From: Methanobacteriota archaeon
GTDB lineage: Archaea; Thermoplasmatota; Poseidoniia; Poseidoniales; Thalassarchaeaceae
Length of the DNA: 5,473 nucleotides
Direction: 5' to 3'
Assembly (NCBI GenBank): GCA_002728565.1
Contig: PBUX01000021.1
Location: 2,001-7,473 of the forward strand
Shown: positions 1 through 5,473 of the stretch, one piece after another
Layout of the letters: each line of letters opens with the position of its first letter
Numbering within the stretch: the first letter of the stretch is position 1
The notes under the pieces: model-generated
What the model was told of the DNA's origin: nothing
The model's database searches: none
What the model saw: the letters and a program-made list of their open reading frames with translations, nothing else
Position numbers and translations under genes: made by a program

Positions 1-1
1 T

Positions 2-130
2 GTCCCGCACCTGACATCGGCACCCGAGGAACTCGTGGCATCTACGGGCCAGGAAATGGAGTGTACTGGACAGGTTGACCTCGACACTGCCTTCCATACC
101 TACGGCCAAATCCACCTGGTGTGCGAATAA
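2..130 (+). CDS. 3' end of an unrecognised gene (partial)
   Basis: An open frame enters from the left edge and ends at TAA 128-130, giving about 42 residues that finish in HTYGQIHLVCE. I do not recognise the family. The case for coding is that the third codon positions are mostly G or C, the frame stays open to the edge, and its stop lies 4 bases before the ATG at 135, an operon-like spacing. A competing frame starting at base 1 is open only to TGA 76-78 and gives a glycine-rich peptide. A third frame with a TTG start at 75 overlaps this gene and is probably an N-terminal over-extension of the next gene. Only the tail is present, so no function can be proposed and the frame choice is moderately uncertain. 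Confidence 0.5.
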   Translation, partial: VPHLTSAPEELVASTGQEMECTGQVDLDTAFHTYGQIHLVCE

Positions 131-134
131 GGCC

Positions 135-302
135 ATGAATTGGTCCCTAAAAGATCAGTGGGTCAACATAATGTTCATCAAGTGCGGATTTATCCTTTGC
201 ATTGTCGCTGGATTCAACGAACAAGCTAGACTGGCCATTTTTGTCGCTGGACTGCTCTCATTCGTGGCAGGGTGCGCAAGATTCTTAAAGACGGCCAACT
301 AA
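135..302 (+). CDS. small two-helix membrane protein, hypothetical
   Basis: This predicted 55-residue protein begins MNWSLKDQWVN and carries two hydrophobic stretches, at about residues 14-26 and 32-47, separated by a short polar turn (FNEQAR). It ends in a basic tail (ARFLKTAN). It is most simply read as a small inner-membrane hairpin protein of unknown role. ATG 135 was chosen because it lies just after the upstream stop at 130. A longer version from TTG 75 adds 20 non-hydrophobic residues that overlap the upstream reading frame, and it has no well-placed ribosome binding site. The AAGG at 129-132 is close to ATG 135, so translation may depend on coupling to the upstream gene. Another in-frame ATG at 171 would remove the polar N-terminus. 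The stop TAA 300-302 directly abuts the ATG of the next gene, so the two are almost certainly co-transcribed. No family is recognised. Confidence 0.6.
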   Translation: MNWSLKDQWVNIMFIKCGFILCIVAGFNEQARLAIFVAGLLSFVAGCARFLKTAN

Positions 303-668
303 ATGACCGGTGTCCCTCGTCGTTCCTACATAAAAGGAATGGCCCTTGCCGTGCTATCGTCAATCATGATCTGCGTCCTGATTGGAGCTGTCGGCATCAT
401 TGGGGTCGAAGGGGATCCCTTTGATCGACTGTATTTCACACTCCTAGGGCTAGGCTGGGCCAGTGGCCTAATAGGAGGCTTCAAGGCTCGTCATATGCGC
501 TACACAGTGACAGCAATGGCGCTGGGAATGGGCCTGATCGCGGTCTACGCAATCCTGATCGGCAAACACCATTCACCCGTCAGCTCGGTGTTTGAAATCA
601 TGGGCCTGAATGGATTTTTTGTGGTGCTATTCCTGCAGTCCGCGAGATTGTTTTCCAGAGCTCAATAG
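303..668 (+). CDS. four-helix integral membrane protein, hypothetical
   Basis: The 121-residue product is strongly hydrophobic, with four likely transmembrane segments at about residues 12-35, 43-61, 68-88 and 97-114. The N-terminus is basic (PRRSYIK), a basic loop (KARHMR) lies between helices 2 and 3, and the C-terminus is polar. By the positive-inside rule this suggests both ends are cytoplasmic. Small membrane proteins of this layout, with a conserved aromatic/asparagine-containing last helix (MGLNGFFVVLF), are common in proteobacteria, but I know of no assigned function. The ATG directly follows the TAA of the preceding small membrane protein. There is no clear independent ribosome binding site, so translational coupling is likely. 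It has no catalytic or ligand-binding motif that I can recognise. The gene ends 136 bases before the ABC operon and need not be related to it. Confidence 0.85.
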   Translation: MTGVPRRSYIKGMALAVLSSIMICVLIGAVGIIGVEGDPFDRLYFTLLGLGWASGLIGGFKARHMRYTVTAMALGMGLIAVYAILIGKHHSPVSSVFEIMGLNGFFVVLFLQSARLFSRAQ

Positions 669-745
669 GCTTGCTGAAATTAATGTGAACTAAACGCACA
701 TGACGGTGTAAGCCTTGGTTGAAACTGAAGATTTATGATCTTTAG

Positions 746-772
746 TTGGACGAAATTGACCAAGACTATAAC
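746..772 (+). promoter_or_regulatory. weak promoter candidate for the ABC operon
   Basis: TATAAC at 767-772 matches a sigma-70 type -10 box at five of six positions. The best upstream partner is TTGGAC at 746-751, a poor -35 box with a short 15-base spacer. Transcription from here would start near 779, about 25 bases before the GTG at 805. The rest of the 669-804 gap shows no better pair. A TTGAAA at 719-724 and a TATGAT at 734-739 are only 9 bases apart, too close to work together. This call rests on position and one good hexamer only. Confidence 0.25.
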
Positions 773-804
773 TGCTGGCGACGACCTAGCGAAAAAGTGT
801 TCAA

Positions 805-1491
805 GTGACAGAATCAGGCCCATCAGTAGAAGTAATTAATGTAAGGAAAGTTTATCCGTCGGGTGACGGGGAACGAGCAGTCCTGGACGGAGCTTCAGCG
901 ACCATAGGTTCCGGCGAAAGGGTAGCTATTCTAGGTCCGTCAGGGTCGGGCAAATCCACGCTATTGAATCTGCTGAGCGGAATCGATGAGCCCGATCAGG
1001 GAACCATAGAAATTAACGGTTCAGATCTCAGGACTCTCTCAGAAACCGAAAGAACCCTTTTTCGCAGGAACCATATCGGCTTCGTTTTCCAGTCGTTCAA
1101 TCTTCTACCCGCTTTAACGGTTCTAGAAAACTTGCTTCTTCCCCTAGAGTTGATTGGCAGAACAGGAAATGAAGCTAATGAACGAGCTCGGTCGCTGTTG
1201 GAAATGGTGGAGCTTTCTAAACGCGCTGACAGCTTTCCGGATCGCCTTTCAGGGGGTGAGCAACAGCGAGTTGCGATCGCTAGAGCGGTAGTTCACGAGC
1301 CTTCACTCTTGCTAGCCGACGAGCCGACCGGAAACCTGGATGAAGACACAAGCCATCGGCTCATAGAACGACTAGAAGATCTCATTAGTATTGGAAAGAC
1401 GACACTGGTAGTAGTTACGCACTCCAGGCAACTGGCCGATAGAATGGATAGAGCATTAAGGCTGGACCGTGGTGGCTTGGTGGAGTACTAG
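805..1491 (+). CDS. ABC transporter ATP-binding protein, AttE/LolD/YbbA type
   Basis: This is a complete 228-residue cytoplasmic ATPase subunit that powers the permease encoded next. All ATP-binding motifs are visible in order: Walker A GPSGSGKST at residues 44-52, Q-loop glutamine 96 in GFVFQ, signature LSGGEQQ at 148-154, Walker B LLLADEPTGNLD at 168-179 with catalytic glutamate 173, and H-loop histidine 206. The length, the FQSFNLLPALTVLENLLLPLEL stretch after the Q-loop and the EPTGNLD Walker B place it in the MacB/LolD/FtsE/YbbA branch, which acts with FtsX-type permeases rather than as importers. The start is GTG 805: an in-frame TAG at 787-789 rules out anything longer, and no other start codon lies between. 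The upstream purine run GAAAAAG (791-797) is only a weak ribosome binding site. The 3' end overlaps the longest form of the permease gene by 23 bases. AttE is the analogous name in AttEFGH systems, judged mainly from the downstream AttH-like gene. LolD or YbbA would be the call from this gene alone. Confidence 0.96.
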   Translation: MTESGPSVEVINVRKVYPSGDGERAVLDGASATIGSGERVAILGPSGSGKSTLLNLLSGIDEPDQGTIEINGSDLRTLSETERTLFRRNHIGFVFQSFNLLPALTVLENLLLPLELIGRTGNEANERARSLLEMVELSKRADSFPDRLSGGEQQRVAIARAVVHEPSLLLADEPTGNLDEDTSHRLIERLEDLISIGKTTLVVVTHSRQLADRMDRALRLDRGGLVEY

Positions 1492-4051
1492 AACATTGAA
1501 GCTGTTGAACAAAGCCAGTATGCGCCATCTCAAGCAACATCGCTTCCAGAGCATCTTATCTTTGTTGGGAGTGGCCCTCGGTGTCGCAGTTGTTCTCTCC
1601 ATAGATCTAGCGATACAAAGCGCTAGAATCGGTTTCCAGGTTTCCGCCGAAGCTGTAGCGGGACTGGCCACGCACGCAATTCAGAGTGACAGAGGGGCTA
1701 TCGATGAAGATCTTTTCACGCGACTCAAACTCGAACTCGATGTAAGTGAGGTCGCACCGGTAGTCGAGGGTTCGGTGACTTCAACTTCATTGCCGGGAAG
1801 AACGCTTAGAATATTGGGGTTAGACCCTTTCTCAGAGGAACCTTTCCGGCCCTATACATCTGGAACCTCGTCCAACTTAGATGTTGGCCGACTCATGACT
1901 ACCAAGGGCGGAGTGATCCTCACCGAACAACTCGCCGCGGAGGGAGGACTCACGGCCGGCGATTCTATCCTTGTCTCTAGCTACGGTACAAAATGGACGC
2001 TGCCCATCGTTGGATTATTTGAGTCAGATGACAGACTTACTAGGTCAGGCCTATCGGATGTCCTGGTCATGGACATTTCGGGTGCACAAGAAATATTCGA
2101 CATGATCGGCTACCTGACTCGAATTGACCTCCGCATCCCAGATGCTGACCGATCTTCCGAACAGCTAGTAGTTAAGATCACAGAAACTCTTCCCAATGGA
2201 GTGCGGCTAGAAAATGTAGGAACCCGATCAGACACAATGGCCGGAATGATACAGGCATTTGATGTGAATCTGACGGCACTGAGCCTGCTCGCCGTACTGT
2301 TCGGAATGTTTCTCATCTACAACTCGATGACTTTTTCAATCGTCAGCCGCAGGGCTTCTTTCGGTAGGCTCCGCGCACTGGGTGTGACCCGAGATGAAAT
2401 ACTGCGGTCTGTGCTCAAAGAGGCGTTTTGGATAGGGGCATCGGGAACGGTCATTGGGCTGGCATTAGGTATTTTTTTAGCGCAGGGATTGATCGGATTG
2501 ATCACTCAGACTATCAACGATTTGTATTTTGCACTTTCGGTAAGAGACATCTCTATTGAGCCCGTAAGTCTGGCTAAATCACTGGCTCTGGGCATCGTTG
2601 CCACCGTCATTTCTGCCCTGCCCCCGGCCCTGGAAGCTGCGGGTTCCACGCCTAGGGCGGCATCGATACGATCCGTCCTCGAATCCAAGACCAAACGCAT
2701 GGTTCCGATGCTAGCATGGTCGGGAGTCGCCCTATGCCTTTTGGGTTGGCTGATCCTTTTTCTGCCGACCAGAAGCCTAGGTGTCAGTTTTATCTCACTT
2801 TTTGCCATTATAACCGGCATGGCCGCGATTACACCCCTTGGAACGGTCGCCCTGGTAGAGTTAGTAAAACCGACTTTGGCTATATGTTTTGGCACGCTTG
2901 GATCGATGGCAGTAAGAGGAATAAGGACGACCCTTAGCCGCACCGCTCCAGCCATAGCTGCTTTGGTTATCTCCGTTTCTGTGACTGTCGGTCTCGGAAT
3001 CATGATAGACAGCTTTCGCGGGACCCTCATCGACTGGCTCGACGGAACACTTCAAGCTGACATTTATGTGTCTCTGCCCGGACCTCAGGCCTCACGGGCT
3101 TCGGGAACTTTATCTGCAAGCCTGATACAGGATTTTATCTCGACAGATAACGTGGTGGGCTACAGTACATACAGGGCTGTTGATGTGGTCAGAGACGGAG
3201 ACACCTACAGACTAGTTGCGCTGGGATTGGACCAGAGAGGAGAGGACGCTTTTGATTTTCAGTCCGGTGACCCAGACGCCATCATGAGAGACTTCCAGGC
3301 TGGCAGGGGGGCCATCGTATCCGAACCATATGCGTATCAACGACAGTTGGCAGTAGGAGATTCGATCTCTCTGACAGGCGAAAAATCTAGCAAATCGCTT
3401 CCCATTCTTGGCATCTTTTATGACTACGGATCTGAACAGGGGACCGTCATGGTTTCCAGAGGGTTATACGACACTGCCTATGATGATGTCGGGGTGACAT
3501 CACTGGGACTCTTCCTGGACGAGAATACACAGCCAGAGGAAGTGGTAAGTAATCTCCTGACCAAAGTACCCGTCGGCAGAGAAGTGACCGTGCGATCTAA
3601 CTCCTCACTGCGATCAGCTTCCCTAGAGGTTTTCGATCGCACTTTCACGGTGACCGGAGTGCTCCGTTTACTGGCATTCATAGTAGCCTTCGTAGGGGTA
3701 TTGAGCGCGCTGACCGCACTCCAAATGGAGAGGACCCATGAGCTAGGTCTACTTCGAGCCTCTGGTCTGACTTCGGCCCAACTGAAACGCCTCGTAATCG
3801 GACAGAGCGGCCTCATGGGATTCATCGCCGGAGTGCTTGCGATCCCTGTGGGAATATTGCTTTCCGTTGTCATGATACAGGTGATCAACAAAAGATCATT
3901 TGGATGGAGTATACAAATGCAAATCGACCCTGAAGTGATCATTCAGGGTATGGTGCTCGCTCTCTTCGCCGCTTTGTTGGCCGGAATTTATCCCGCCCTG
4001 CGCATGGCGAACACTTCACCGTCCGTGGCACTCAGAGGAACCAGCGAATGA
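1469..4051 (+). CDS. FtsX-family ABC permease with two extracytoplasmic domains (AttF-AttG/YbbP type)
   Basis: This is the integral-membrane partner of the upstream ATPase. The longest form has 860 residues and about ten helices, near residues 28-50, 264-289, 319-347, 369-390, 412-433, 436-464, 494-515, 728-751, 780-806 and 824-846. Two extracytoplasmic domains of about 210 residues lie between helices 1 and 2 and between helices 7 and 8. Each half ends in a three-helix FtsX core preceded by a basic cytoplasmic coupling segment, RRASFGRLRALGVTRDE at about 294-310 and MERTHELGLLRASGLTSAQ at about 753-771. This duplicated build is that of YbbP and fused AttF-AttG, not of the 400-residue LolC/LolE or the four-helix MacB. 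MacB-like mechanotransmission is the family expectation; substrate is unknown. The start is uncertain: GTG 1469 has TAAGG seven bases upstream, whereas TTG 1496 follows GGAG (1482-1485) and gives a more family-like N-terminus (MKLLNKASMRHLKQHR). Residue numbers count from 1469. The stop overlaps the next ATG by four bases (ATGA). Confidence 0.95.
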   Translation: MVAWWSTRTLKLLNKASMRHLKQHRFQSILSLLGVALGVAVVLSIDLAIQSARIGFQVSAEAVAGLATHAIQSDRGAIDEDLFTRLKLELDVSEVAPVVEGSVTSTSLPGRTLRILGLDPFSEEPFRPYTSGTSSNLDVGRLMTTKGGVILTEQLAAEGGLTAGDSILVSSYGTKWTLPIVGLFESDDRLTRSGLSDVLVMDISGAQEIFDMIGYLTRIDLRIPDADRSSEQLVVKITETLPNGVRLENVGTRSDTMAGMIQAFDVNLTALSLLAVLFGMFLIYNSMTFSIVSRRASFGRLRALGVTRDEILRSVLKEAFWIGASGTVIGLALGIFLAQGLIGLITQTINDLYFALSVRDISIEPVSLAKSLALGIVATVISALPPALEAAGSTPRAASIRSVLESKTKRMVPMLAWSGVALCLLGWLILFLPTRSLGVSFISLFAIITGMAAITPLGTVALVELVKPTLAICFGTLGSMAVRGIRTTLSRTAPAIAALVISVSVTVGLGIMIDSFRGTLIDWLDGTLQADIYVSLPGPQASRASGTLSASLIQDFISTDNVVGYSTYRAVDVVRDGDTYRLVALGLDQRGEDAFDFQSGDPDAIMRDFQAGRGAIVSEPYAYQRQLAVGDSISLTGEKSSKSLPILGIFYDYGSEQGTVMVSRGLYDTAYDDVGVTSLGLFLDENTQPEEVVSNLLTKVPVGREVTVRSNSSLRSASLEVFDRTFTVTGVLRLLAFIVAFVGVLSALTALQMERTHELGLLRASGLTSAQLKRLVIGQSGLMGFIAGVLAIPVGILLSVVMIQVINKRSFGWSIQMQIDPEVIIQGMVLALFAALLAGIYPALRMANTSPSVALRGTSE

Positions 4052-5241
4052 CCAGTGACTGGATTATAGAAACCCGATCAATGAGCAGGCTAATGTGCAT
4101 CATCCTGCTACTCTATCCAATGGCCTGCCAGGCTCCAAGTGAGACAGCGGAACAACAGGAAACTCTATCATTAACTGACATGCTCAGTGGAGTTGATACG
4201 GTAGGATACTCCAGGGCACTCGAGGCACGAACTTTCAATTTTCCTGAGGACCACGGCCCCCACGAATCTTTCCGAACCGAATGGTGGTACGTGACAGGCA
4301 ACCTAAACTCTGAAGACGGTGACCCTTTTGGATTCCAGTTCACAATTTTTCGTAATTCCCTATCTCCATCTAGATCCAACGGGACCTCCGCCTGGAACAC
4401 TAACCAGGCGTATATGGGGCATTTCGCACTGACCGATATCAACGAGAACGACTTCTTCTTTGAAGAGAAATTTTCTAGAGGTGCCGTCGGATTGGCAGGG
4501 GCAGAAACAAATCCCCTAAGAATTTGGATAGAAGACTGGTTTCTTGAAGGATCAACCCAAGACAAAAATGTATTTCCACTGCAACTTTCAGGTGGGGCCG
4601 ACGGCATTCAACTAGACCTGACCCTGCAAGAAGGCAAGCCAGTCGTCTTACAGGGCGAGGAAGGCCTGAGCAAAAAAGGCAACGCCCCTGGGAACGCATC
4701 GTATTATTTCGCGAACACTAGAATGCCCGCCTCTGGAACCTTACTTGTCAACGGAGAGCTTTTAGAGGTTTCAGGGTTGGGTTGGATGGACAGAGAGTGG
4801 TCGACTTCTGCACTGTCAGACGGACAGGTCGGCTGGGATTGGTTCGCACTTCATCTCGACGATGGCTGGGACCTGATGGTGTACCAGCTCCGGCGTGCGG
4901 ATGGCAGCGCAGACCCGCTCAGCGCCGCATCTCTGATTGATCCTAGCGGTCGTAAGACCACACTTCAGTTAGGCAGTGATATCCTGATCCAGCCCAATGA
5001 CTATTGGAACTCAAGCTTAGGGGATGCACAGTACCCATCTGGGTGGAACATCAAAGTTCCCTCTCAGGATTGGGATCTCCTTGTTGAGCCGGCAGTTGAT
5101 GATCAAGAACTGCTGGTAACGTTCCGCTACTGGGAGGGATCGGTCAGAATTTCAGGCACTGGAAAAAATGGAGCCAGAATGAATGGAAGGGGTTATGCAG
5201 AACTGACTGGCTATGCTGGAGATGGATTGCCTAACCAATAG
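4048..5241 (+). CDS. AttH/CrtC-family lipocalin-like exported protein, probable lipoprotein
   Basis: The 397-residue product carries hallmarks of the AttH group (hydroxyneurosporene synthase/CrtC-like lipocalin family). These are FPEDHGPHESFRTEWWYVTGN at about 65-85, GFQFTIFR at 95-102, GLGWMDREWSTS at 243-254, GWDWFALHLDDGWDLMVYQLR at about 262-282, and the C-terminal YWEGSV and GRGYAELTGYAG at about 361-366 and 380-391. The family folds as two lipocalin-like barrels and is annotated as a predicted secreted hydrolase. CrtC members hydrate carotenoids, but no carotenoid genes are nearby. A hydrophobic segment (LMCIILLLYPMAC, residues 15-27) followed by QAPSET suggests a signal peptide with lipidation at Cys27, although proline at -3 is not a standard lipobox residue. 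ATG 4048 is preferred because it overlaps the permease stop (ATGA) and has AGAGGA at 4034-4039, eight bases upstream. ATG 4081 would give a tidier signal peptide but lacks a good binding site. It is likely the extracytoplasmic substrate-handling partner of the transporter. Confidence 0.93.
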   Translation: MTSDWIIETRSMSRLMCIILLLYPMACQAPSETAEQQETLSLTDMLSGVDTVGYSRALEARTFNFPEDHGPHESFRTEWWYVTGNLNSEDGDPFGFQFTIFRNSLSPSRSNGTSAWNTNQAYMGHFALTDINENDFFFEEKFSRGAVGLAGAETNPLRIWIEDWFLEGSTQDKNVFPLQLSGGADGIQLDLTLQEGKPVVLQGEEGLSKKGNAPGNASYYFANTRMPASGTLLVNGELLEVSGLGWMDREWSTSALSDGQVGWDWFALHLDDGWDLMVYQLRRADGSADPLSAASLIDPSGRKTTLQLGSDILIQPNDYWNSSLGDAQYPSGWNIKVPSQDWDLLVEPAVDDQELLVTFRYWEGSVRISGTGKNGARMNGRGYAELTGYAGDGLPNQ

Positions 5242-5254
5242 CCTTTTTCGAATC

Positions 5255-5281
5255 ACTGAGGCCTAGCATCCTCTAGTTTTT
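5255..5281 (+). terminator. modest intrinsic terminator candidate after the ABC operon
   Basis: ACTGAGG (5255-5261) can pair with CCTC plus AGT (5270-5277) across one bulged T (5274), leaving an 8-base loop and followed by a T run ending at 5281. The stem is short and imperfect, so strength is doubtful. It lies 14 bases after the stop of the AttH-like gene, where an operon terminator would be expected. The bases from 5282 to about 5308 show no convincing promoter for the riboswitch transcript. CATACT at 5303-5308 is the best -10-like hexamer and lacks a -35 partner. Confidence 0.4.
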
Positions 5282-5325
5282 CCTTCCCAAAACCGTTAGA
5301 TTCATACTGTTCGCTGAAGTAGCGG

Positions 5326-5374
5326 ACCCCGGAGATTTGTTGCGATTGCAACCGGGTAAACAAGATGCTAAACC
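5326..5374 (+). promoter_or_regulatory. SAM-II (SAM-alpha) riboswitch aptamer
   Basis: The stretch matches the S-adenosylmethionine-binding SAM-II pseudoknot in both order and spacing. P1 is CCCGG 5328-5332 with CCGGG 5352-5356. It is followed by one A and the conserved GATTT core at 5334-5338, then TTGCAA at 5346-5351 just before the P1 3' strand, and then T-AAACAAG (5357-5364) and GCTAAA (5367-5372). From memory of published SAM-II sequences (the alphaproteobacterial consensus and the Sargasso metX RNA), these blocks align almost without gaps. The pseudoknot helix P2 can form from TTG 5346-5348 with CAA 5361-5363 and GCG 5342-5344 with TGC 5366-5368 across a small internal loop, which is somewhat weaker than typical. 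The class regulates methionine and SAM biosynthesis genes. A terminator and a gene start follow directly on the same strand, as expected for a cis-acting switch. Confidence 0.87.
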
Positions 5375-5379
5375 GCTCG

Positions 5380-5418
5380 AAAGGGTTCGTGCGGAAATGC
5401 CGTACGGAACCCTTTTTT
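5380..5418 (+). terminator. strong intrinsic terminator, expression platform of the SAM-II riboswitch
   Basis: GGGTTC (5383-5388) pairs with GAACCC (5407-5412) and GTGCGG (5389-5394) pairs with CCGTAC (5400-5405), with a single bulged G at 5406 and one G-U pair. A 5-base loop (AAATG) closes the hairpin and six T residues follow (5413-5418). The stem is 12 pairs long and GC-rich, a textbook factor-independent terminator. It begins six bases after the aptamer and sits 37 bases before the next gene. It is therefore best read as the attenuator of that gene rather than the terminator of the ABC operon more than 130 bases upstream. Confidence 0.88.
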
Positions 5419-5428
5419 AGTTGGTGGC

Positions 5429-5446
5429 ATCTCCGATTGAGGAGAT
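5429..5446 (+). promoter_or_regulatory. hairpin enclosing the ribosome binding site of the downstream gene
   Basis: GAGGAG (5439-5444) is a strong ribosome binding site about 11 bases before ATG 5456. ATCTCC (5429-5434) is perfectly complementary to GGAGAT (5441-5446), forming a 6-pair hairpin with a GATTGA loop that would hide the site. The pairing is seen directly, but whether it limits translation in the cell is inference. Confidence 0.5.
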
Positions 5447-5455
5447 TATTAAGTC

Positions 5456-5473
5456 ATGAAACCTTCAATGACA
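5456..5473 (+). CDS. start of a SAM-riboswitch-controlled gene (5' partial)
   Basis: Only six codons are present (MKPSMT) before the window ends. The ATG is supported by GAGGAG at 5439-5444 and by the upstream SAM-II aptamer plus terminator, which needs a downstream gene to regulate. Genes known under SAM-II control include those for homoserine acylation and sulfhydrylation (metA, metX, metY/metZ) and other methionine/SAM-cycle enzymes. The residues seen are too few to choose among them, so no symbol is given. Confidence 0.7.

Noticed and set aside
75..134. N-terminal extension of the small membrane protein from TTG 75
   Set aside because: It overlaps the better-supported frame ending at 130, adds no hydrophobic or conserved sequence, and has no well-placed ribosome binding site.
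2506..3030. 174-residue open frame on the minus strand inside the permease gene
   Set aside because: It lies wholly within a clearly recognisable permease, has no family-like motif, and its arginine/proline/serine-rich composition is typical of an antisense shadow.
3478..3942. 154-residue open frame on the minus strand over the second extracytoplasmic domain of the permease
   Set aside because: It is a serine/threonine/arginine-rich shadow of a well-supported gene, with no independent ribosome binding site or motif.
4113..4607. 164-residue open frame on the minus strand inside the AttH-like gene
   Set aside because: The + strand frame carries the conserved AttH motifs throughout, and the antisense product is low in recognisable features.
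4048..5241. Carotenoid 1,2-hydratase (CrtC) function for the AttH-like protein
   Set aside because: The family relationship is real, but no other carotenoid gene is present and the linkage to an ABC exporter points to the AttH subgroup.
5309..5418. A stand-alone small RNA gene, tRNA or 4.5S-like RNA in the final gap
   Set aside because: The conserved blocks fit the SAM-II aptamer plus attenuator better. There is no cloverleaf, no SRP-type tetraloop motif, and a gene start follows directly.

Overview
The window looks like a chromosomal piece of a Gram-negative, probably proteobacterial, marine-type bacterium. The grounds are roughly balanced base composition with frequent AGA/AGG arginine codons, a LolD/YbbA-type export ABC system with a predicted secreted lipocalin-like partner, and a SAM-II (SAM-alpha) riboswitch, a class best known from alphaproteobacteria and marine metagenomes. 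There are no rRNA, tRNA, CRISPR or mobile-element sequences, and all supported genes are on the + strand.

Layout. Positions 2-130 hold the likely 3' end of an unrecognised gene. Two tightly packed small membrane-protein genes follow (135-302 and 303-668), with almost no spacing between them. A 136-base gap (669-804) holds a weak promoter candidate and an imperfect inverted repeat. The central operon (805-5241) has three overlapping genes: a MacB/LolD/YbbA-type ATPase, an ~860-residue ten-helix FtsX-type permease with two large extracytoplasmic domains, and a CrtC/AttH-family secreted or lipid-anchored lipocalin-fold protein. Together they match the AttE-AttF/G-AttH type of system, with AttF and AttG as one polypeptide. 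The ATPase should drive conformational change in the permease, and the AttH-like protein probably binds or processes a lipophilic substrate on the outer face of the inner membrane. The substrate cannot be read from the sequence.

The last 230 bases are the most informative non-coding part. After a modest terminator-like hairpin for the operon (about 5255-5281) comes a clear match to the SAM-II riboswitch aptamer (about 5326-5374), then a strong intrinsic terminator (5380-5418), then a ribosome binding site held in a small hairpin (5429-5446) and the first six codons of a gene starting at 5456. Mutually exclusive pairings can be drawn by eye: the 5' strand of aptamer helix P1 can instead pair with the 5' arm of the terminator. 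This suggests a SAM-off transcriptional switch. A repeated GGAGATT in the aptamer and in the ribosome binding site suggests a possible second, translational layer. The truncated downstream gene is therefore predicted to belong to methionine/SAM metabolism, although its six visible residues do not identify it.
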